Shown piece after piece: positions 1 to 12,111 of a stretch of DNA of 64,000 nt. The stretch's first letter is position 1; each line of letters starts with the position of its first letter. Made by a program: the position numbers and the translations under genes. The stretch lies in contig PZJY01000001.1 of assembly GCA_031472005.1 (NCBI GenBank), forward strand, positions 2,480,001 through 2,544,000, read 5' to 3'. The DNA is from Tetracladium setigerum (taxonomy: Eukaryota; Ascomycota; Leotiomycetes; Helotiales). A model generated the notes under the pieces. The model was given only the letters and a program-made list of their open reading frames with translations. It was not told where the DNA came from and made no database searches.

Positions 1-240
1 CTGGCTAATTCTTCGAGAAAAGCTGTTGGTGGGAATAGAATCAAAGCCACATTGCCGGAGCAAATTTTTGCTATCTCGCAGCTAAGATGCTCACTCCACA
101 AGTAACTCCTCAACCGTCTGGTCCCAGCAAAGATCATCTGGGAAGTTGATTCCAAAGTCATTAAGTCGAGACTTAAAGCTGACATTTTTGTGAGAGAGAG
201 TTGGATTCTGTTGCCTTGGGTAGTTGGACTAGGCGCCGTG
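1..240 (-). other. possible coding exon cut by window edge
   Basis: The minus strand stays open in one frame across almost all of this stretch, and a second frame is open for about 80 bases. It may be the last exon of the BRCT-WGR gene beside it, or part of another gene that continues outside the window. I recognise no domain and see no convincing splice donor linking it to the neighbour, whose own reading frame already stops at 267. Confidence 0.2.
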
Positions 241-266
241 ATCTGCTCTAAATACTAGCGTCAAGA

Positions 267-1707
267 CTAGTATTTGGCTGTTGGAGTATGTTTTTGAACT
301 TTTTGTACAAAACCATATCCAAACAAATTCTCGCGAGAAGGTTTGCAAATCGTAGCGCTCTGTTGGGTCGCAGCAGGACTTTTGTGTTTCTTCGTGTTAA
401 CGATGCTGAGAGCAGATTCATCAGAATCAGAATCATCCACGTCGCTATCTGTGTCGTATTCCACACTAGCAATTTCGTTTCCACTCGAAATTATTGTGCC
501 TGCACCAATTCCACTTGCACCCCCACTCCTGCTATCATTTTTACTTTCGCTGCTGACATTGACTGCCAGCCTTTCTTCGGGTCGGACATATCCAAACGGA
601 AGCAGCCCAACGGGTCTACCGGTGATTGGTGGGATATATATGAATTTGGTGGGATCTTTGATTTTGAAGCCTTCGAGCCTATTCTCCCATGCAATTTTTG
701 TTTTATCCTTGAAGAAGTGTTTAAAGTCTTCCATAGCTTCGGGAAAAACTTTTGGATGGCAGTGTTCGCGGTAGTAGGTGATGGGACGATGAGACCTCGA
801 CAATTTGGCCCCTATCATATATGTGTGTGGCTTCGCAATGGACTCAAAGAGCTAGAAGATGTTAGAACAAACTATATTAAGAAGGCGAGGAAAACTTACG
901 AAGAGTGTATACTTTTCAGTCTTGATCTTTTGGCCAGGAATGGCTTCGATTCGGGTGAGCATGATCTTGTACTCGAAGCCGTCCTGGTCAAAATGGACTT
1001 TATGTAACCCTGATACATTCAAGTCAGCAGTCAGTCTACTTCCTTATTTTCCACTAAAATTTCTTGCAAGTGAAGAAAAAAGTGGAATCTTAACATACGA
1101 TTATCGCATAATTCTTGCGAAGCCCTTACTCCAAGCTCAAACTTCTTTCTGAACTCGACATGATCAGTCTTTCCCTTCTTCAGTCGGGCGATTGTGCGGT
1201 CCAGAGTGTAGCCTTTCGTTGCTCTCTTTCTTTTGTGACCTTGTAGACAATCTTCGAGCCAATCGAAGACAACGACCTGACACTGGTGGTTGTTGTTGCA
1301 GAGATGCCATGCCTTTTGAACTAGGTGTAGTCCAGAGTCAGTATGGACCTCCAAGATATGACAGAATTTTCCCATGCGCTACTATAAAAGCCACGGTAGT
1401 ACGTACCTTGAGAACCTCTTTTTTTGTACTCATCTATAGTGCAGATAAGGTGGGTTGTGTCTGCTGTGACTTCCTTCTCATATTGTCCACCATGCAAGGT
1501 TATCCATTTGGCCATCTGCTCATACGGGAGAAATCCTCCTGACGTATTAGGGAACGAGCCAGCGAAGGAGATACTAAGACCTTTAAAGACCCCCCTCAGC
1601 GGTCTATCATCCTTCTTTTTGACTTTACGTGTTGTTATGGGATTGGGACCGACTTTGCGAGAATGGGCAGGTTTGCCTTTGGGGGCGGACTTTTGGATCG
1701 GTGCCAT
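267..1707 (-). CDS. BRCT-WGR domain protein without PARP catalytic domain
   Basis: Four exons: 1407-1707, 1099-1320, 900-1042 and 267-851 (minus strand). The phases agree and give 416 residues. A basic N-terminus (Lys/Arg-rich to about residue 38) leads into a BRCT fold at about 40-135, with the typical THLICT and VVFDWLEDCL segments. From about 180 to 285 lies a WGR-like region ending in FKDKTKIAWENR, close to the F-KDKTGN-W-R signature of WGR domains in poly(ADP-ribose) polymerases. The rest is acidic and Ser-rich. Known families: BRCT binds phosphopeptides or DNA ends, and WGR binds DNA ends in PARPs. The PARP regulatory and catalytic domains that usually follow WGR are absent, so a nuclear DNA-break binding or scaffolding role is inferred, not enzymatic activity. 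The start has good context and the basic tail suggests a nuclear protein. Confidence 0.75.
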
Positions 1708-2568
1708 AGTGTTTGAGCAGGGGACCGTTGCGAGTAGCTATGGAAACATCCTCCGAAAGGAAGTTGAAACGAGAACGATTGTAGATGAAAGTGTTGTAGA
1801 TGTTAGAGGTCAAGGGTAGGATTGTCACAGGTGAGAGGAGTTAGTAGTAGATCTCCAACGAAGGAAGGAAGGAAGGAGTGATGTTCGCAGAGTGAAGATG
1901 ATTAGTACTGAAAGTGATGGTGCGAGTAGGTGGTGTTGATGCTGCTAAAATACTCGAGCGAGGAGCTCGGAAATGTACTTGGCATATTCATGTGCGAAGG
2001 TGAACATTCCCACAATTAGTCTAGATACTAACACTATCAAGCTTATGGGACGCGCCTTCTCCGTAATTCGAACACCACCCAAGTCGGGAGAGAGAGGAAA
2101 ATGGAGCCTGTGCTGCAGTGCCATTCAACAAATTCTTGCAAATAAACCTGATACTCGTGTGTCAATCGTTGGCTGCACCCTCTTTAGTATACTTTACTTT
2201 ATAAGCTGAAGATATATGTGATGTTGTTGAGAGCGTCCTATGGCTTTTACGAACAGATTTTGGAAAACCCCTCGAAGGAAATTCTCAGGTAATTAAAACA
2301 CTCAAATATGACAAACCACACACAGTAAAGTAAAACTCCACAAAAAAAAGTAGCTGCTCCGATAGGATGACATGAATGGGAGATGTAATTTAACACACTC
2401 TTTGGTAATTATAATAATCTCATAACTGCACCAAATCCGCCAACGGGAACTGAGGCACTGGCCGAGCATTGCATCCTCACAGCAATCAGGAGTATTAATA
2501 AAAAGCAGGCATTTTGTAGCAAATGGCTCGTTCTCTTGATGGAGTTCTTTAGATCAATGAACTCCCCA
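1708..2568. other. intergenic: promoter of BRCT-WGR gene and 3' end of trpC
   Basis: This holds the upstream region of the BRCT-WGR gene and the 3' flank of trpC. There is a short GGAA repeat near 1862-1876. No supported gene is seen. Confidence 0.6.
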
Positions 2569-4903
2569 CTACCGGACAGACCTAGCAGCCTTGATGAATG
2601 CCTGTATCTTTGCAGCACTTTGTTCGCCATTTTCTTCCACTCCACTGGCAAGATCAACTCCGACAATCCTACCTCCCAAATCACCGACGGATTCCAAGGC
2701 CTCTACAACGTTTTCAGGAGTAAGACCACCGGCTAGTAGGATGTTGAGACCTTGGTCCTTTTCCAAGGCGGCCTTAACCTCACTCATATCCAGTTGTTCT
2801 CCCGACCCACCGTCCCCAGAGTCAAGTAGTGGTATTGTGTGATAACCCCGTCTTGAGATACCAGGTTGATTTGGCTTGAATGTTCGAATAACTGGGACTG
2901 GAATCAGATTGGCCCACTCCAAGGGCTCGTTCCCGTGAAGTTGCACCACATCCAGCTCGTATGCCTTCTGAAGCTCCAAAATTTCTTCAAGAGGTTGATT
3001 TTGGAAAACACCAACAAGTAGAGGGCGATGACTCGAAATGTTCGACCCAGCACTTGCAAAGAAATCAGATGCTTGACTCCCAACTCTGTCGGGCGCCACC
3101 CGCCCAGTAGTTGATTCTGATTGATGGACAACCTTTGAGATTGCGATTGCATCGTTGTAGGGCACATATCTCTTTCTGCCGTGGACCAGAATTATTCCAA
3201 TCAAATCAGCACCAGCCTTGATCGATTCAGCTGCCAGTTCTGGCTTTCGGGTTCCGCAAATCTTCACCAGAAGTCTACCTGGTGCCGATTTAGGAGCGGA
3301 GTCAGAACCGACAAGAAGCTCACGAATGAACTGAGCAGTATTTTGAGCCCGCATCAGAGCCTCTCCAACTAAAACTGCTCCAACTCCGTTCTTTTGATAG
3401 GCTACTACATCCTTTGAACCAGATATGCCACTCAAGGCACAGACAATGGTGCCCTTAGGTACTTGATCCAGGAGACGACTGGTAGTCTCTAAATCCACTT
3501 CAAAGCTTGTGAGATTTCGGTTGTTTACTCCAATGACCTTTGATCCCAGTTTGACGGCGATGGCTGTTTCTTCAGCAGTGTTTACTTCAACCAATGGCTC
3601 CATTCCAAGCGATTGTGAATATTTGTACAATCGAGTCAGAGTCGCCTCGTCCAGCATCTTAACTATTAAAAGCACGGTATCTGCTCCTGCGAGTCTCGCT
3701 TCTAGGATCTGATACTCCTCAAAGATGAATTCCTTTCGTAACACTGCCGGGCGATTGGGCATGCCCTCCAGAGCTTGTCGAACAGCACGTAGGTCATCGA
3801 TGCTTCCTTTAAACCACTCTGGTTCCGTTAGAACAGAGATGACACTTGCACCAGCGAGGGCATATGTTCTTGCCTGTGCAGGAGCACATGTCGACAGGGA
3901 AATAATACCCTTGGAAGGTGATGCTCGTTTAATTTCAGCCATCAAGGATAGAGGGAAGGGCGATTTTCGTAACCTATCTTCAAATGATATGAGTGGAGGT
4001 GCAACATCGAGGTCATAGGTGGCCTGCAAGTCGCTGGGCCGTTGTGATGGGATTTCTTTCTGCGCAGCAACAGCAGCCTTGCGGTGTGCAAAGATTTTGT
4101 CTAGAATGTTCTCCTTCTTGCTACTAGAGATCGCGTTCTGCTTAGGGTCAGACTGCTTTGTCTTTGCCTTCTTTAGTCGATCATTCTCTTCCCAAGTGCC
4201 ACCTTCCAGTAGGAGAAAATTCTTGAGCATGACCCGGCCCTCGGCTGTCAATATACTTTCTGGGTGATACTGAACACCCTCAACTAGATATTCCTTGTGT
4301 CGCACGCCCATGATGAGTCCCTTTCCGCCATCCGGTCCAGCAGCAATCCAGGAAGATACCTCCAGACATTCGGGTAGAGTAGGGTGTGTGCCTGCCAGGG
4401 AGTGATAGCGAGTAACGGGAAGGTCTTGAGCCAGGTTGGCGTACACCCCCTTCGAATCATGTCGGAGTGGTGATGTCTTTCCGTGTAGAATTTCGCCAGC
4501 AAAACTAACATCGCCGCCCCAGAGATCAATCATGCACTGCCTGGGCAACGTGTTAGTTTACATAGCTGGCAGAAAGAGACAGGACAACTTGCTGTCCCAT
4601 GCAGACTCCCAAGACGGGAATCTTCCCGCGAAGTGAGCAATGGCATCTCGACTCACTCCAGAATCGGTCTTTGGGTGACCTGGACCTGGGCTGATAACCA
4701 ATTGGGTTGGCGAAGTGCAATCAGCTCCTCCACACTGATTACACTGTTGCGGTAGACTGTGACTGTGGCACCTTCAAGAACGAGATATTGGTAGATGTTC
4801 CACGTAAATGAGTCAAAGTTGTCAATCAAGATAACATTGGAGGCATTCGCAAGGGGAGCAGCGGGCAGAGGCTGCTGGGCGAGTAGTCGATTAGCGAAGG
4901 CAT
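2569..4903 (-). CDS. trpC: TrpC trifunctional anthranilate synthase GATase / IGPS / PRAI
   Basis: Fused tryptophan-pathway enzyme. An N-terminal glutamine amidotransferase supplies ammonia to anthranilate synthase (VILIDNFDSFTW, SPGPGHP and VCMGQQ nucleophile Cys). Indole-3-glycerol-phosphate synthase occupies the middle (AEIKRASPSKG). Phosphoribosylanthranilate isomerase is C-terminal (VKICGTRKPE, VQLHGNE). Exon 1 is 4589-4903, the intron 4537-4588 (CTAACAC branch point, weak GTTGTC donor), and exon 2 2569-4536. Exon 1 breaks frame three times: near 4870-4882 (GGG), 4702-4716 (GGG) and 4621-4632 (CCC). Each is a net loss of one base; conserved family sequence resumes after each. With three bases restored, exon 1 is 318 bases, in phase, and the product is 761 residues, a normal length. 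Exon 2 is intact. The start at 4903 (GCCATGCC context) is preferred. Either the assembly undercalls homopolymers here, or the GATase domain is truly broken. Confidence 0.93.
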
Positions 4904-5231
4904 GGCGACGAGAATCTACCTTATAATATGAAGGGTTGGTAGTGTTGTGGAAGTTGAGAAGAAAGGTGACTCTCCCAGTCTCTCAACAATTAATTATCAT
5001 TGGCGTGGAGGGGTCCTGACTTCTGCCGGTACGGAGGTACCTGCTGTTGCGCCCGCCAAGAGAGCTCTTGGCAAAAGCGCATCAAAGCTCCATCCAGCGC
5101 GTCGCCAAAATATCCCAAAATACTGAAGTCGAAAAACAACCCAAAACACTACTGGAGCGCTCACTCATGCTTCAACGTCCCATCTCCTCTCCCGACACGT
5201 AAGTTGGCGAGCTCAGTCAACTGACCGGAAG
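4904..5231. promoter_or_regulatory. divergent promoter between trpC and NUP188
   Basis: A 328-base gap separates the start codons of two outward-facing genes, so it must hold both promoters. I see no clear TATA box or recognised factor site and infer the role only from gene orientation. Confidence 0.5.
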
Positions 5232-8200
5232 ATGGCGTCAAATACAGAGTCCACCTATTTCCCATCACTGGAGAAATGCCTGAACGGGGAGCAGTCTATC
5301 CTGTGAGTAGTGAGCCTTTCTTCATTTGCCCGTCATCAAGCTTTGTGGAGGATGTGCTAATGATCAAATAAAGTCCATGGAAAACTGCGTTTTGTGCCAT
5401 TGCAAGTAACGATCTCGACGAATACACAGAAACATCGACGGTCCGCCAATTCTTCTCCGACCCAGACGTTGCTCGTCTCTTGTCCAGACCGTTTGACGCC
5501 TTTCCAGGCCCTTCCGCGCAAACCAAAGGCAGTCTTGAGCAGAAGACTTCTGCCATTAATGTTACGCCCTCGCCAAACTCACGATTCGACCTCAAGGAAA
5601 TCAAGGAGGATGCTCTATGGCTAAGCCAGGCAGTCGGTGTGGATGAGGTTTCCGCTTTACGGGTCGTGGTGGTGGAATTTCAGAATCGGACAGCCGCGCA
5701 GCTTCTGGGGCCTTTTCGGAAGAGGAACTGGCTGGTATACGAGATGCCGCAGGAAACAGCAAATATTCAAGCTCAATTCCTCTGTCTTTGCTGTCGCAAG
5801 GAGAAGACCCAGAGAAGGTGAAGACAGCTTTTGGTTCGCAGGATGCCCGGCGGCAGCGCATCTTTGGGATATATCTGTCCGAGAGACGATCCCTTTTGAA
5901 ATGCGCAGAGAGAGTCCTACAATCCGCCCGTGACTTCAGTCGTCACGACGAAGACAATGTGAAGGGGAAAGCCTCCGAAAATTCGGCCACCTGGCTGGAG
6001 GACAAGGGGAGCGAGATGCTGTCAAGTTTTGGTCCACGAGACACATTCTTAGCAAGGGCTTTTGCGGCAATCAAATCAAATGTCCAGAGTATCGATTCAG
6101 GAAGTAATTGTTTTACGCAAGATGGTGGAAACAATGAGATCGAGTTAGCCTGGACGACAAATTTCCTCTCAGAAATGATCCACACGATGGAGATAATCTT
6201 TGATCTAGTCGCCTCGAGCCCAGAAATTACGTCTTCAAGCACTATTTTGCAGTGGTTAGATTTAGTAGGAAGTTGTCAATTCTTTGACAGTCTCAGCTTG
6301 GTATGTCTTGTCCTCTTGGTCCATCATCTTATCTTATACTGACAAAATGGACTTGCAGGAGGAGCCTTCCATTCTTTCCCTCCAACTGGTCTTGCGTTCA
6401 TTGACATCGGTCATTTCGCTTTCAATACTTAGCCTTGAGAAGGCTGTAAATTACTTGAATGATCCGGATATAGAATACGACCCACGGACTTCTGGAGATG
6501 CGCCGTATTTGTTCAATAAGTCAGCCATTGCGAAAATCCATCAGATAATTGTTGAAGTGTCGGAGTCCTGCTATGCAACGTCTGGACCAATTTTGTTAGC
6601 TTGGAGCGCATTACTTCACCTGATCAGAACGAAAGTTTCCCCGAGTAGCGTCGAAGGCCCTGAACCGCGAGCGTCATTGGATACGAATCAACAATCACTG
6701 CTCAATATTTATGAGGATTTTTTGATCACCATGAGTGAGCAAGTCAACGATCCGGTTGAGTCTCTTGCGCTACGTGCTGTCAATGATTGCCATGTTTTCG
6801 AGACAATTTCCGGCCTAGCACAATTCCTTAGTAGCACTTCAAAGGCGTATTTTACGCCAAACTTGGGTGCTCGAATACGACTGGCGCTTCTGGAACTTAT
6901 TCAGTATACCACTGCTGTTGGGTATATCCCAGAAGTAGTAGAAGCGACTGTATCACTTTTGGCTGGTGGTCAGAATTACTGGGACATGGTGGATTGTTCG
7001 AGACTTCCCAAAGCGTATGATCCGACCATGTCATTCTTTCAGCACGAAGAGCTAGTAATTTCATTGCTCCGAAATGCGACTTCCAGATACCCTTATGAAT
7101 CCGCACCTTTTTTGCAGTTGATCCGAGCACTCTCCTCGTCCCCCAATGGCTACCACACCATCGATCAACATCCGTTTTCGATTTCCTGGAGCCTGTACCT
7201 ATTTTCACCTACCAACTTCCCGAAGACTTTGTTGACTACGAAACGATCCAAGAGGAGGACAACAACAACAATATTCGACTCACACAACCTGTCCAGCTGT
7301 TCAGATCTCGAGTCAATACACTGCTGTATGAGCGTAACTCGAACGCTCTCGCGATGGTTGACCGTGACTTTTCTATCCCGGCAGGAACCCATGGTCGCAT
7401 CGTGTCAGACTCGGGCCCCAAGGTTGCCTTCTGGTATCATAGCTACTCGGCGCTGAAGTACTTTGGCAAGTTGTTGGAAACGTTTCTGGCCGCTGGAAAT
7501 GTGATCGATACAACTACTGACACGGCTGCTGATCGCGATTCAGTGAGCGACATCATCGAAATATTTGCTACCTTGATTTTTGGAATATCCAAGTCTAGTT
7601 CGCTTAACTCAAATTCACAAGCAGATTCCATGCGGGTTCTGGAAACAGCAAGCTCGGGCTTGAGTCGCAATCGCGATATCATATCTGTTATATTTGATAT
7701 TTTCGAAGAGGAACTCCAAAAGCTGTCGGGATACTCGGGAGCCGATGTGCCCTTAGAGATTCTTGTTGGCTGCGTCCATTTTATCCATGCCATCTTACCA
7801 ATAGCTCCGCGCCGAGTCTGGCCTCTTCTGGCCCAAAGCGGTCTTCTCGGCGTCGGTCGTGGCGGCGGAAGACTGCCAGCTATTGTGGAGGGTGTAGAAA
7901 TCGTATCAGGTCGATATGAGTTTTTAACTTCTTGCTGTCGTCTATACTACGCTCTTGTGGAGGAGCTAGCTGCAAATACTGTGAGGAGAAAAACTGGAAG
8001 CAAAGCTACGGCTCGATATGTTGATGGGATTGATTTTGAGACAGGAGTATCCGACCAGATTCTCTCCAAAACCCTTCTCTCCTTCACCAGATACTTAGCC
8101 GACGTACTTGAGAGCTCCTGTACGTGGAAATTTGCTATTTCGGATGATCGGAGACGCATCACAAAGATCCTCACCTCCACTTTCGATCACATTTTGTCCT

Positions 8201-10868
8201 ACACTTATGGACTTGCTGTTGATACAACAACCGACTCTAAACCTTTGATGGGTACTTTGGGACCGTCCGCCTCGATTATTGTCGATAGCTTCCTCTCACC
8301 CACGTCAGGGAGCCTAAGGTTCCAGCCGCTACTATGTTCATACTACGACGGCCTAGACACACCAACTTCTACAACCTTCCTTCCTCTCACATCACTGTGG
8401 AAATCTCATGTTAATGCCGTTCTGTCTTTCTCTACTACACTACTTCGAGTCGGCGCGCTGCTGGAGAAGCCAATCTCGCAGCTGGAAGGTCAGATATTCA
8501 AAGCATCACCTTTGATAGCCCGCCTCTATGCAACAAACGGGGCATACCAACGGCCGGCAATCCTCTTATTTGAAGCTTTGATTCTCGTAGCTTCTAGCCA
8601 TTCATCGGAACCACCCTCGCTCTTGGGTCATTTGGGTCCACTAACATCACGGAGCTTCTTGCAATTGCTGGCCGACTTTGATAAACCTCTCTCCAGATCA
8701 TCCAATGTCGTTACTATTTGGCACTTCCTATCGATTGTGGTAAGCAGTCGGCAACAGTGGTTCGCCAATTACCTTCTCTCTGGCAAGACACCCCGAGCTG
8801 CACTACAAACCTTAACTACTGGAAAAGATCTCGCTGCCCTGGAGAAGTCTCTTCTGACGATTGTGTTGGATAAACTCTGTAATATTGAGACTACTCCTCA
8901 TCAACAAATTTTGCCTATGCTTGAATTCATAGCATTGGCCCAGAACTTTTGGCCGTGGAGTGTCTATGGAGCAGACAAATATGCCGATTTTATCAAAAGC
9001 ATTCTCGCATTTGTTGGGAAGTTCGGACCAATCCAGCCAGCATCGAAGAAGGAGAACGCCCTCGATCCATGTCATCAGACCAGAATAGCGGCATACATTG
9101 CCGAGATATTAGCGATGTACATGTTCCATAACAGGCAGACGGGAGCACCTATAGACGTCAAATCATTCCTTTCGGATTTGTCACATTTCACCCGGTTTGC
9201 TGTTTCGGTACCAAGCTATAATTCCTCTCTTCATGGCAATCTCAAGCGCAATTTCGAGACGCGGTATGGTGGATGTAAGCTCCAAGGCTTCCAGCGATCA
9301 AACTTGGAGAGTCGGCAGCTGGGCAGAGAGTACTTCTATGATCTTTCGCTTGCAGAAACAATGCTTAGTCTTGATGAGGGTTGGAATGGGAGGACCGATA
9401 ATGGATTCCGAAACGAAGTGGCTCTTGCCAACATCAACCTATCCCTAGTGGATGCACAAATCGTAAGTTGTTCCCAGCCATCTCCAGAATATCGAGCTAA
9501 CACCACTAGGCCTTGTTTCAAAGCTGGAAATTCCTCGCTATAGAACTCAGTAGCAAGGTGTCGGGCGATATTGAGCTTCAACAGATGTTGGCTCAAGTTG
9601 CAAATGAGTGCTTAATCTCCAATTCCAAGAGTCAATTGCCAGAGGAGATCTTTACCAATTTGTCTCAGACAAGAACAGATCTTGCCCTGGTCTTGACCCA
9701 GCGACTGTTACAGGAACGATCGACTGTCAGCCAAACAAGATCACTACTCAGCAACGTGTGGGAGAACATACGTTGCCTCAGAGGCTCGTTTGAGCGTGTA
9801 CTGCAAGGTGGCGAAATAAACTACTACAGATCTCTACTCAAGCTCCTCTTCCTTGCCATTCGCATCCACGTGGATGCTCCTCCTGCTGTGGAAAACCCTC
9901 GGGCCTCTCTTCGAATGAACCAGTCCACAATCATCATGCCCACAATCCTTGAAATTCTCAAGCTTGTCGTCGCTCAAGGGCTCCGCGAAGTAGCTTCCGC
10001 CATTCACGACTCTGCCGAAGACTCAACGCCAGAAGATGTCGCCCTCCTCACCGGTATTCTCCAAGCCATCCTTAAAATCCCCGGCATCGACCTCTGTTAC
10101 CAACAGATCGTCACGATCTTTGCCTCCCAGTCCACCGCCCGAGTAGCCACAACACTCTTCTCCTGGTCCGACAGCCTCGCCATAAATGGCGACCCTATCT
10201 ACGGTGAATTAAGCATGCTCTTTCTCCTCGAGATCTCCTCCATCCCGCTCATGGCCGAACAACTCGCCATCGACGGCGTGCTGGCCCAAATTGCCTCCGC
10301 CAACATAACATCCTACCTTCGTCGCGGCAACGTCGGCCCATTCGCCGACTCAGCAGGTCTCCAACGCTGCTATAGTATCTGGGTCCGCGGCATCCTCCCT
10401 TTCCTTCTCAACCTCCTCGATTCCGTGCACATCTCCATCGCAGGCGAAGTTGCGATCTTCCTCTCTCAATTCCCCGCCCTTCTCACGCAATCGATCCGCG
10501 CTTTTGAATCCCCCGAAACCAATCGCCTCCTCGCGAAAGGCCAAACCAAATTCATCACCCTATCCACTTGTTCCGAAGTCCACAGCCTAGCGCTACTAAC
10601 GCACATCCTCAACCAGTTCCGCCAAAGTAATGTGGGTAACGGGGAGATTGTGGAGATTCCATGGGACGCGGCGAGCGTGGGTGAGAATGTGGAGTTTTGG
10701 CTTGGTAGCCGGACGTTGTTGAGAGAGAGGGTTGTGGCCATGGGAGAGAGAGAGGTGGAGTGGTCGAGGAGGAAGGGGAGTGATGGGGTGCTGGGCTTGC
10801 TGGAGGAGAAGGTGTTGGCTGAATTGTTGGGTGTGAGGGATGTGCTTGGTGCTGCTGGTGGTGATTGA
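5232..10868 (+). CDS. NUP188: nuclear pore complex protein Nup188
   Basis: Large alpha-solenoid scaffold nucleoporin of the inner ring. Exons: 5232-5302, 5374-6300, 6359-9462 and 9510-10868. After allowing for two one-base losses the product is about 1,820 residues, normal for fungal Nup188. Recognition rests on overall helical-repeat character and conserved stretches such as PIFTYQLPEDF followed by YETIQEEDNNN, and AFWYHSYSALKYFG. Two frame breaks are visible. One is at about 5705-5713 in a GGGG run, between QNRTAAQLLG and AFSEEELAG. The other is at about 7138-7170 in or after a CCCCC run, between LIRALSSSP and STSVFDFLEP. Restoring one base in each makes every exon phase consistent (exons 1-2 total 999 and exon 3 totals 3,105). 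These look like sequence errors in an essential-type gene rather than decay. Codon and base use are even throughout. Confidence 0.88.
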
Positions 10869-12111
10869 GAGAGCTTGTTTAATCCGAGGTTGAATGCGAC
10901 GATAGATACCATGGAAGAAAGAGAGAAAACGTAGGATGACGGAGTGATTGAAAGAATGGAAGGATGGGGGTGGTGGCGTTTACTACTTGGGAAGGGCTAC
11001 GAGATGTGTGCATTATTGACATTTGGGCATTCCTTCCAGCCTGCTTGTTAGGATAAATAGTTTTGTTCGTTGTAAAAGATTTTTTTATCTCCGTGAAAGA
11101 GGGAGAGAGAGAAAGATAAACAAGATGAGACACAAAATACATCTTCAATATAAGAAGAATGTGGAAATCAATAATGCCTTGAAAGCCCCACATCTGCGTG
11201 TCCATTACTGCACACATTGCGCTTATTTACAGTACCTACCTCTATAAGAGAGCCATGAAAGGACTGAAAGTCATGAAGAGAGGCAAATGTATTTCTTTTA
11301 TTTGTGACCTCTGGTTCCCTGTCTCCGTACCATTATGATTCAGCCATTATTACGTATAATCCGGCCTATGTATATACATCATGTGCACGAGCTATTTTCT
11401 GTATTCTCATCTTCAACGGCAGGTTGGCCATGATACCTTCATAATCCACAATTTACTCTTTCGTACCGCCCCTCTCGATATTATGAAAGATGCACCCAGG
11501 AGATTCTACATGGACACCCAGAGGAATCATCCAAGATATCTCAGTGAGCATACACAACCCGTTACCCGATGGTAGGTCAGGTAAGGCTCACCTGCTAGTA
11601 TTAGTATATGCTTTGGATTAATAATTACCTAGTCTTCTTTGGAAATGACATGGTTCGACCTCAGTAAAACACTCTCCAGATTGCCGATATCTTACCCCTC
11701 CAGCGGGAATTGATAAGTGGTGATATCCTTGCACAAACTTACGGGATCGAAATATCCAAGGATAATATAAACAGCGACCTCGTGACCACCAGTGGGTGAC
11801 AGAATTCATTGCGCACTCCTGAAAATATATAATCAGAACACCAAATTGCACTGGAGGGATAAACATCCGATTGGAGAATTAGAAAAAGCTATGTCCGTTC
11901 TTGAGCTGTGCCAAACATCTCACGGATCGGCTCATCTCCTCACACAATAAGGGTGGGCGAGATTGTATCACTCTATGCTCTGATCGTGGGGTGCATTTCT
12001 TGTCATTCATCGCGGCTAGACTGAAAAGGAAATTACACAAGACCCCGTGCCCAGAGCACAAACTTGATGCGTCTTCGAAGAAGAGTGGCTGAGCCATGTC
12101 TTGATGCTCAG
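10869..12111. other. intergenic between convergent NUP188 and prenyltransferase
   Basis: The 3' flanks of two convergent genes. A few short open frames occur (for example minus 11618-11866), but none shows a recognisable domain or splice context. I see no RNA gene. Confidence 0.6.

Noticed and set aside
288..1007. 239-codon plus-strand open frame
   Set aside because: Lies opposite the BRCT-WGR exons, runs through their splice sites, and shows no domain. It is a shadow frame.
1321..1410. Possible frameshift between the two BRCT exons
   Set aside because: A normal intron (1321-1406, GTACGT donor, ACCTAG acceptor) joins them in phase, so no error is needed.
7354..9543. Apparent separate 729-residue gene
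   Set aside because: It is the middle of NUP188. The upstream frame continues the same protein across a one-base break, and the Met is internal.
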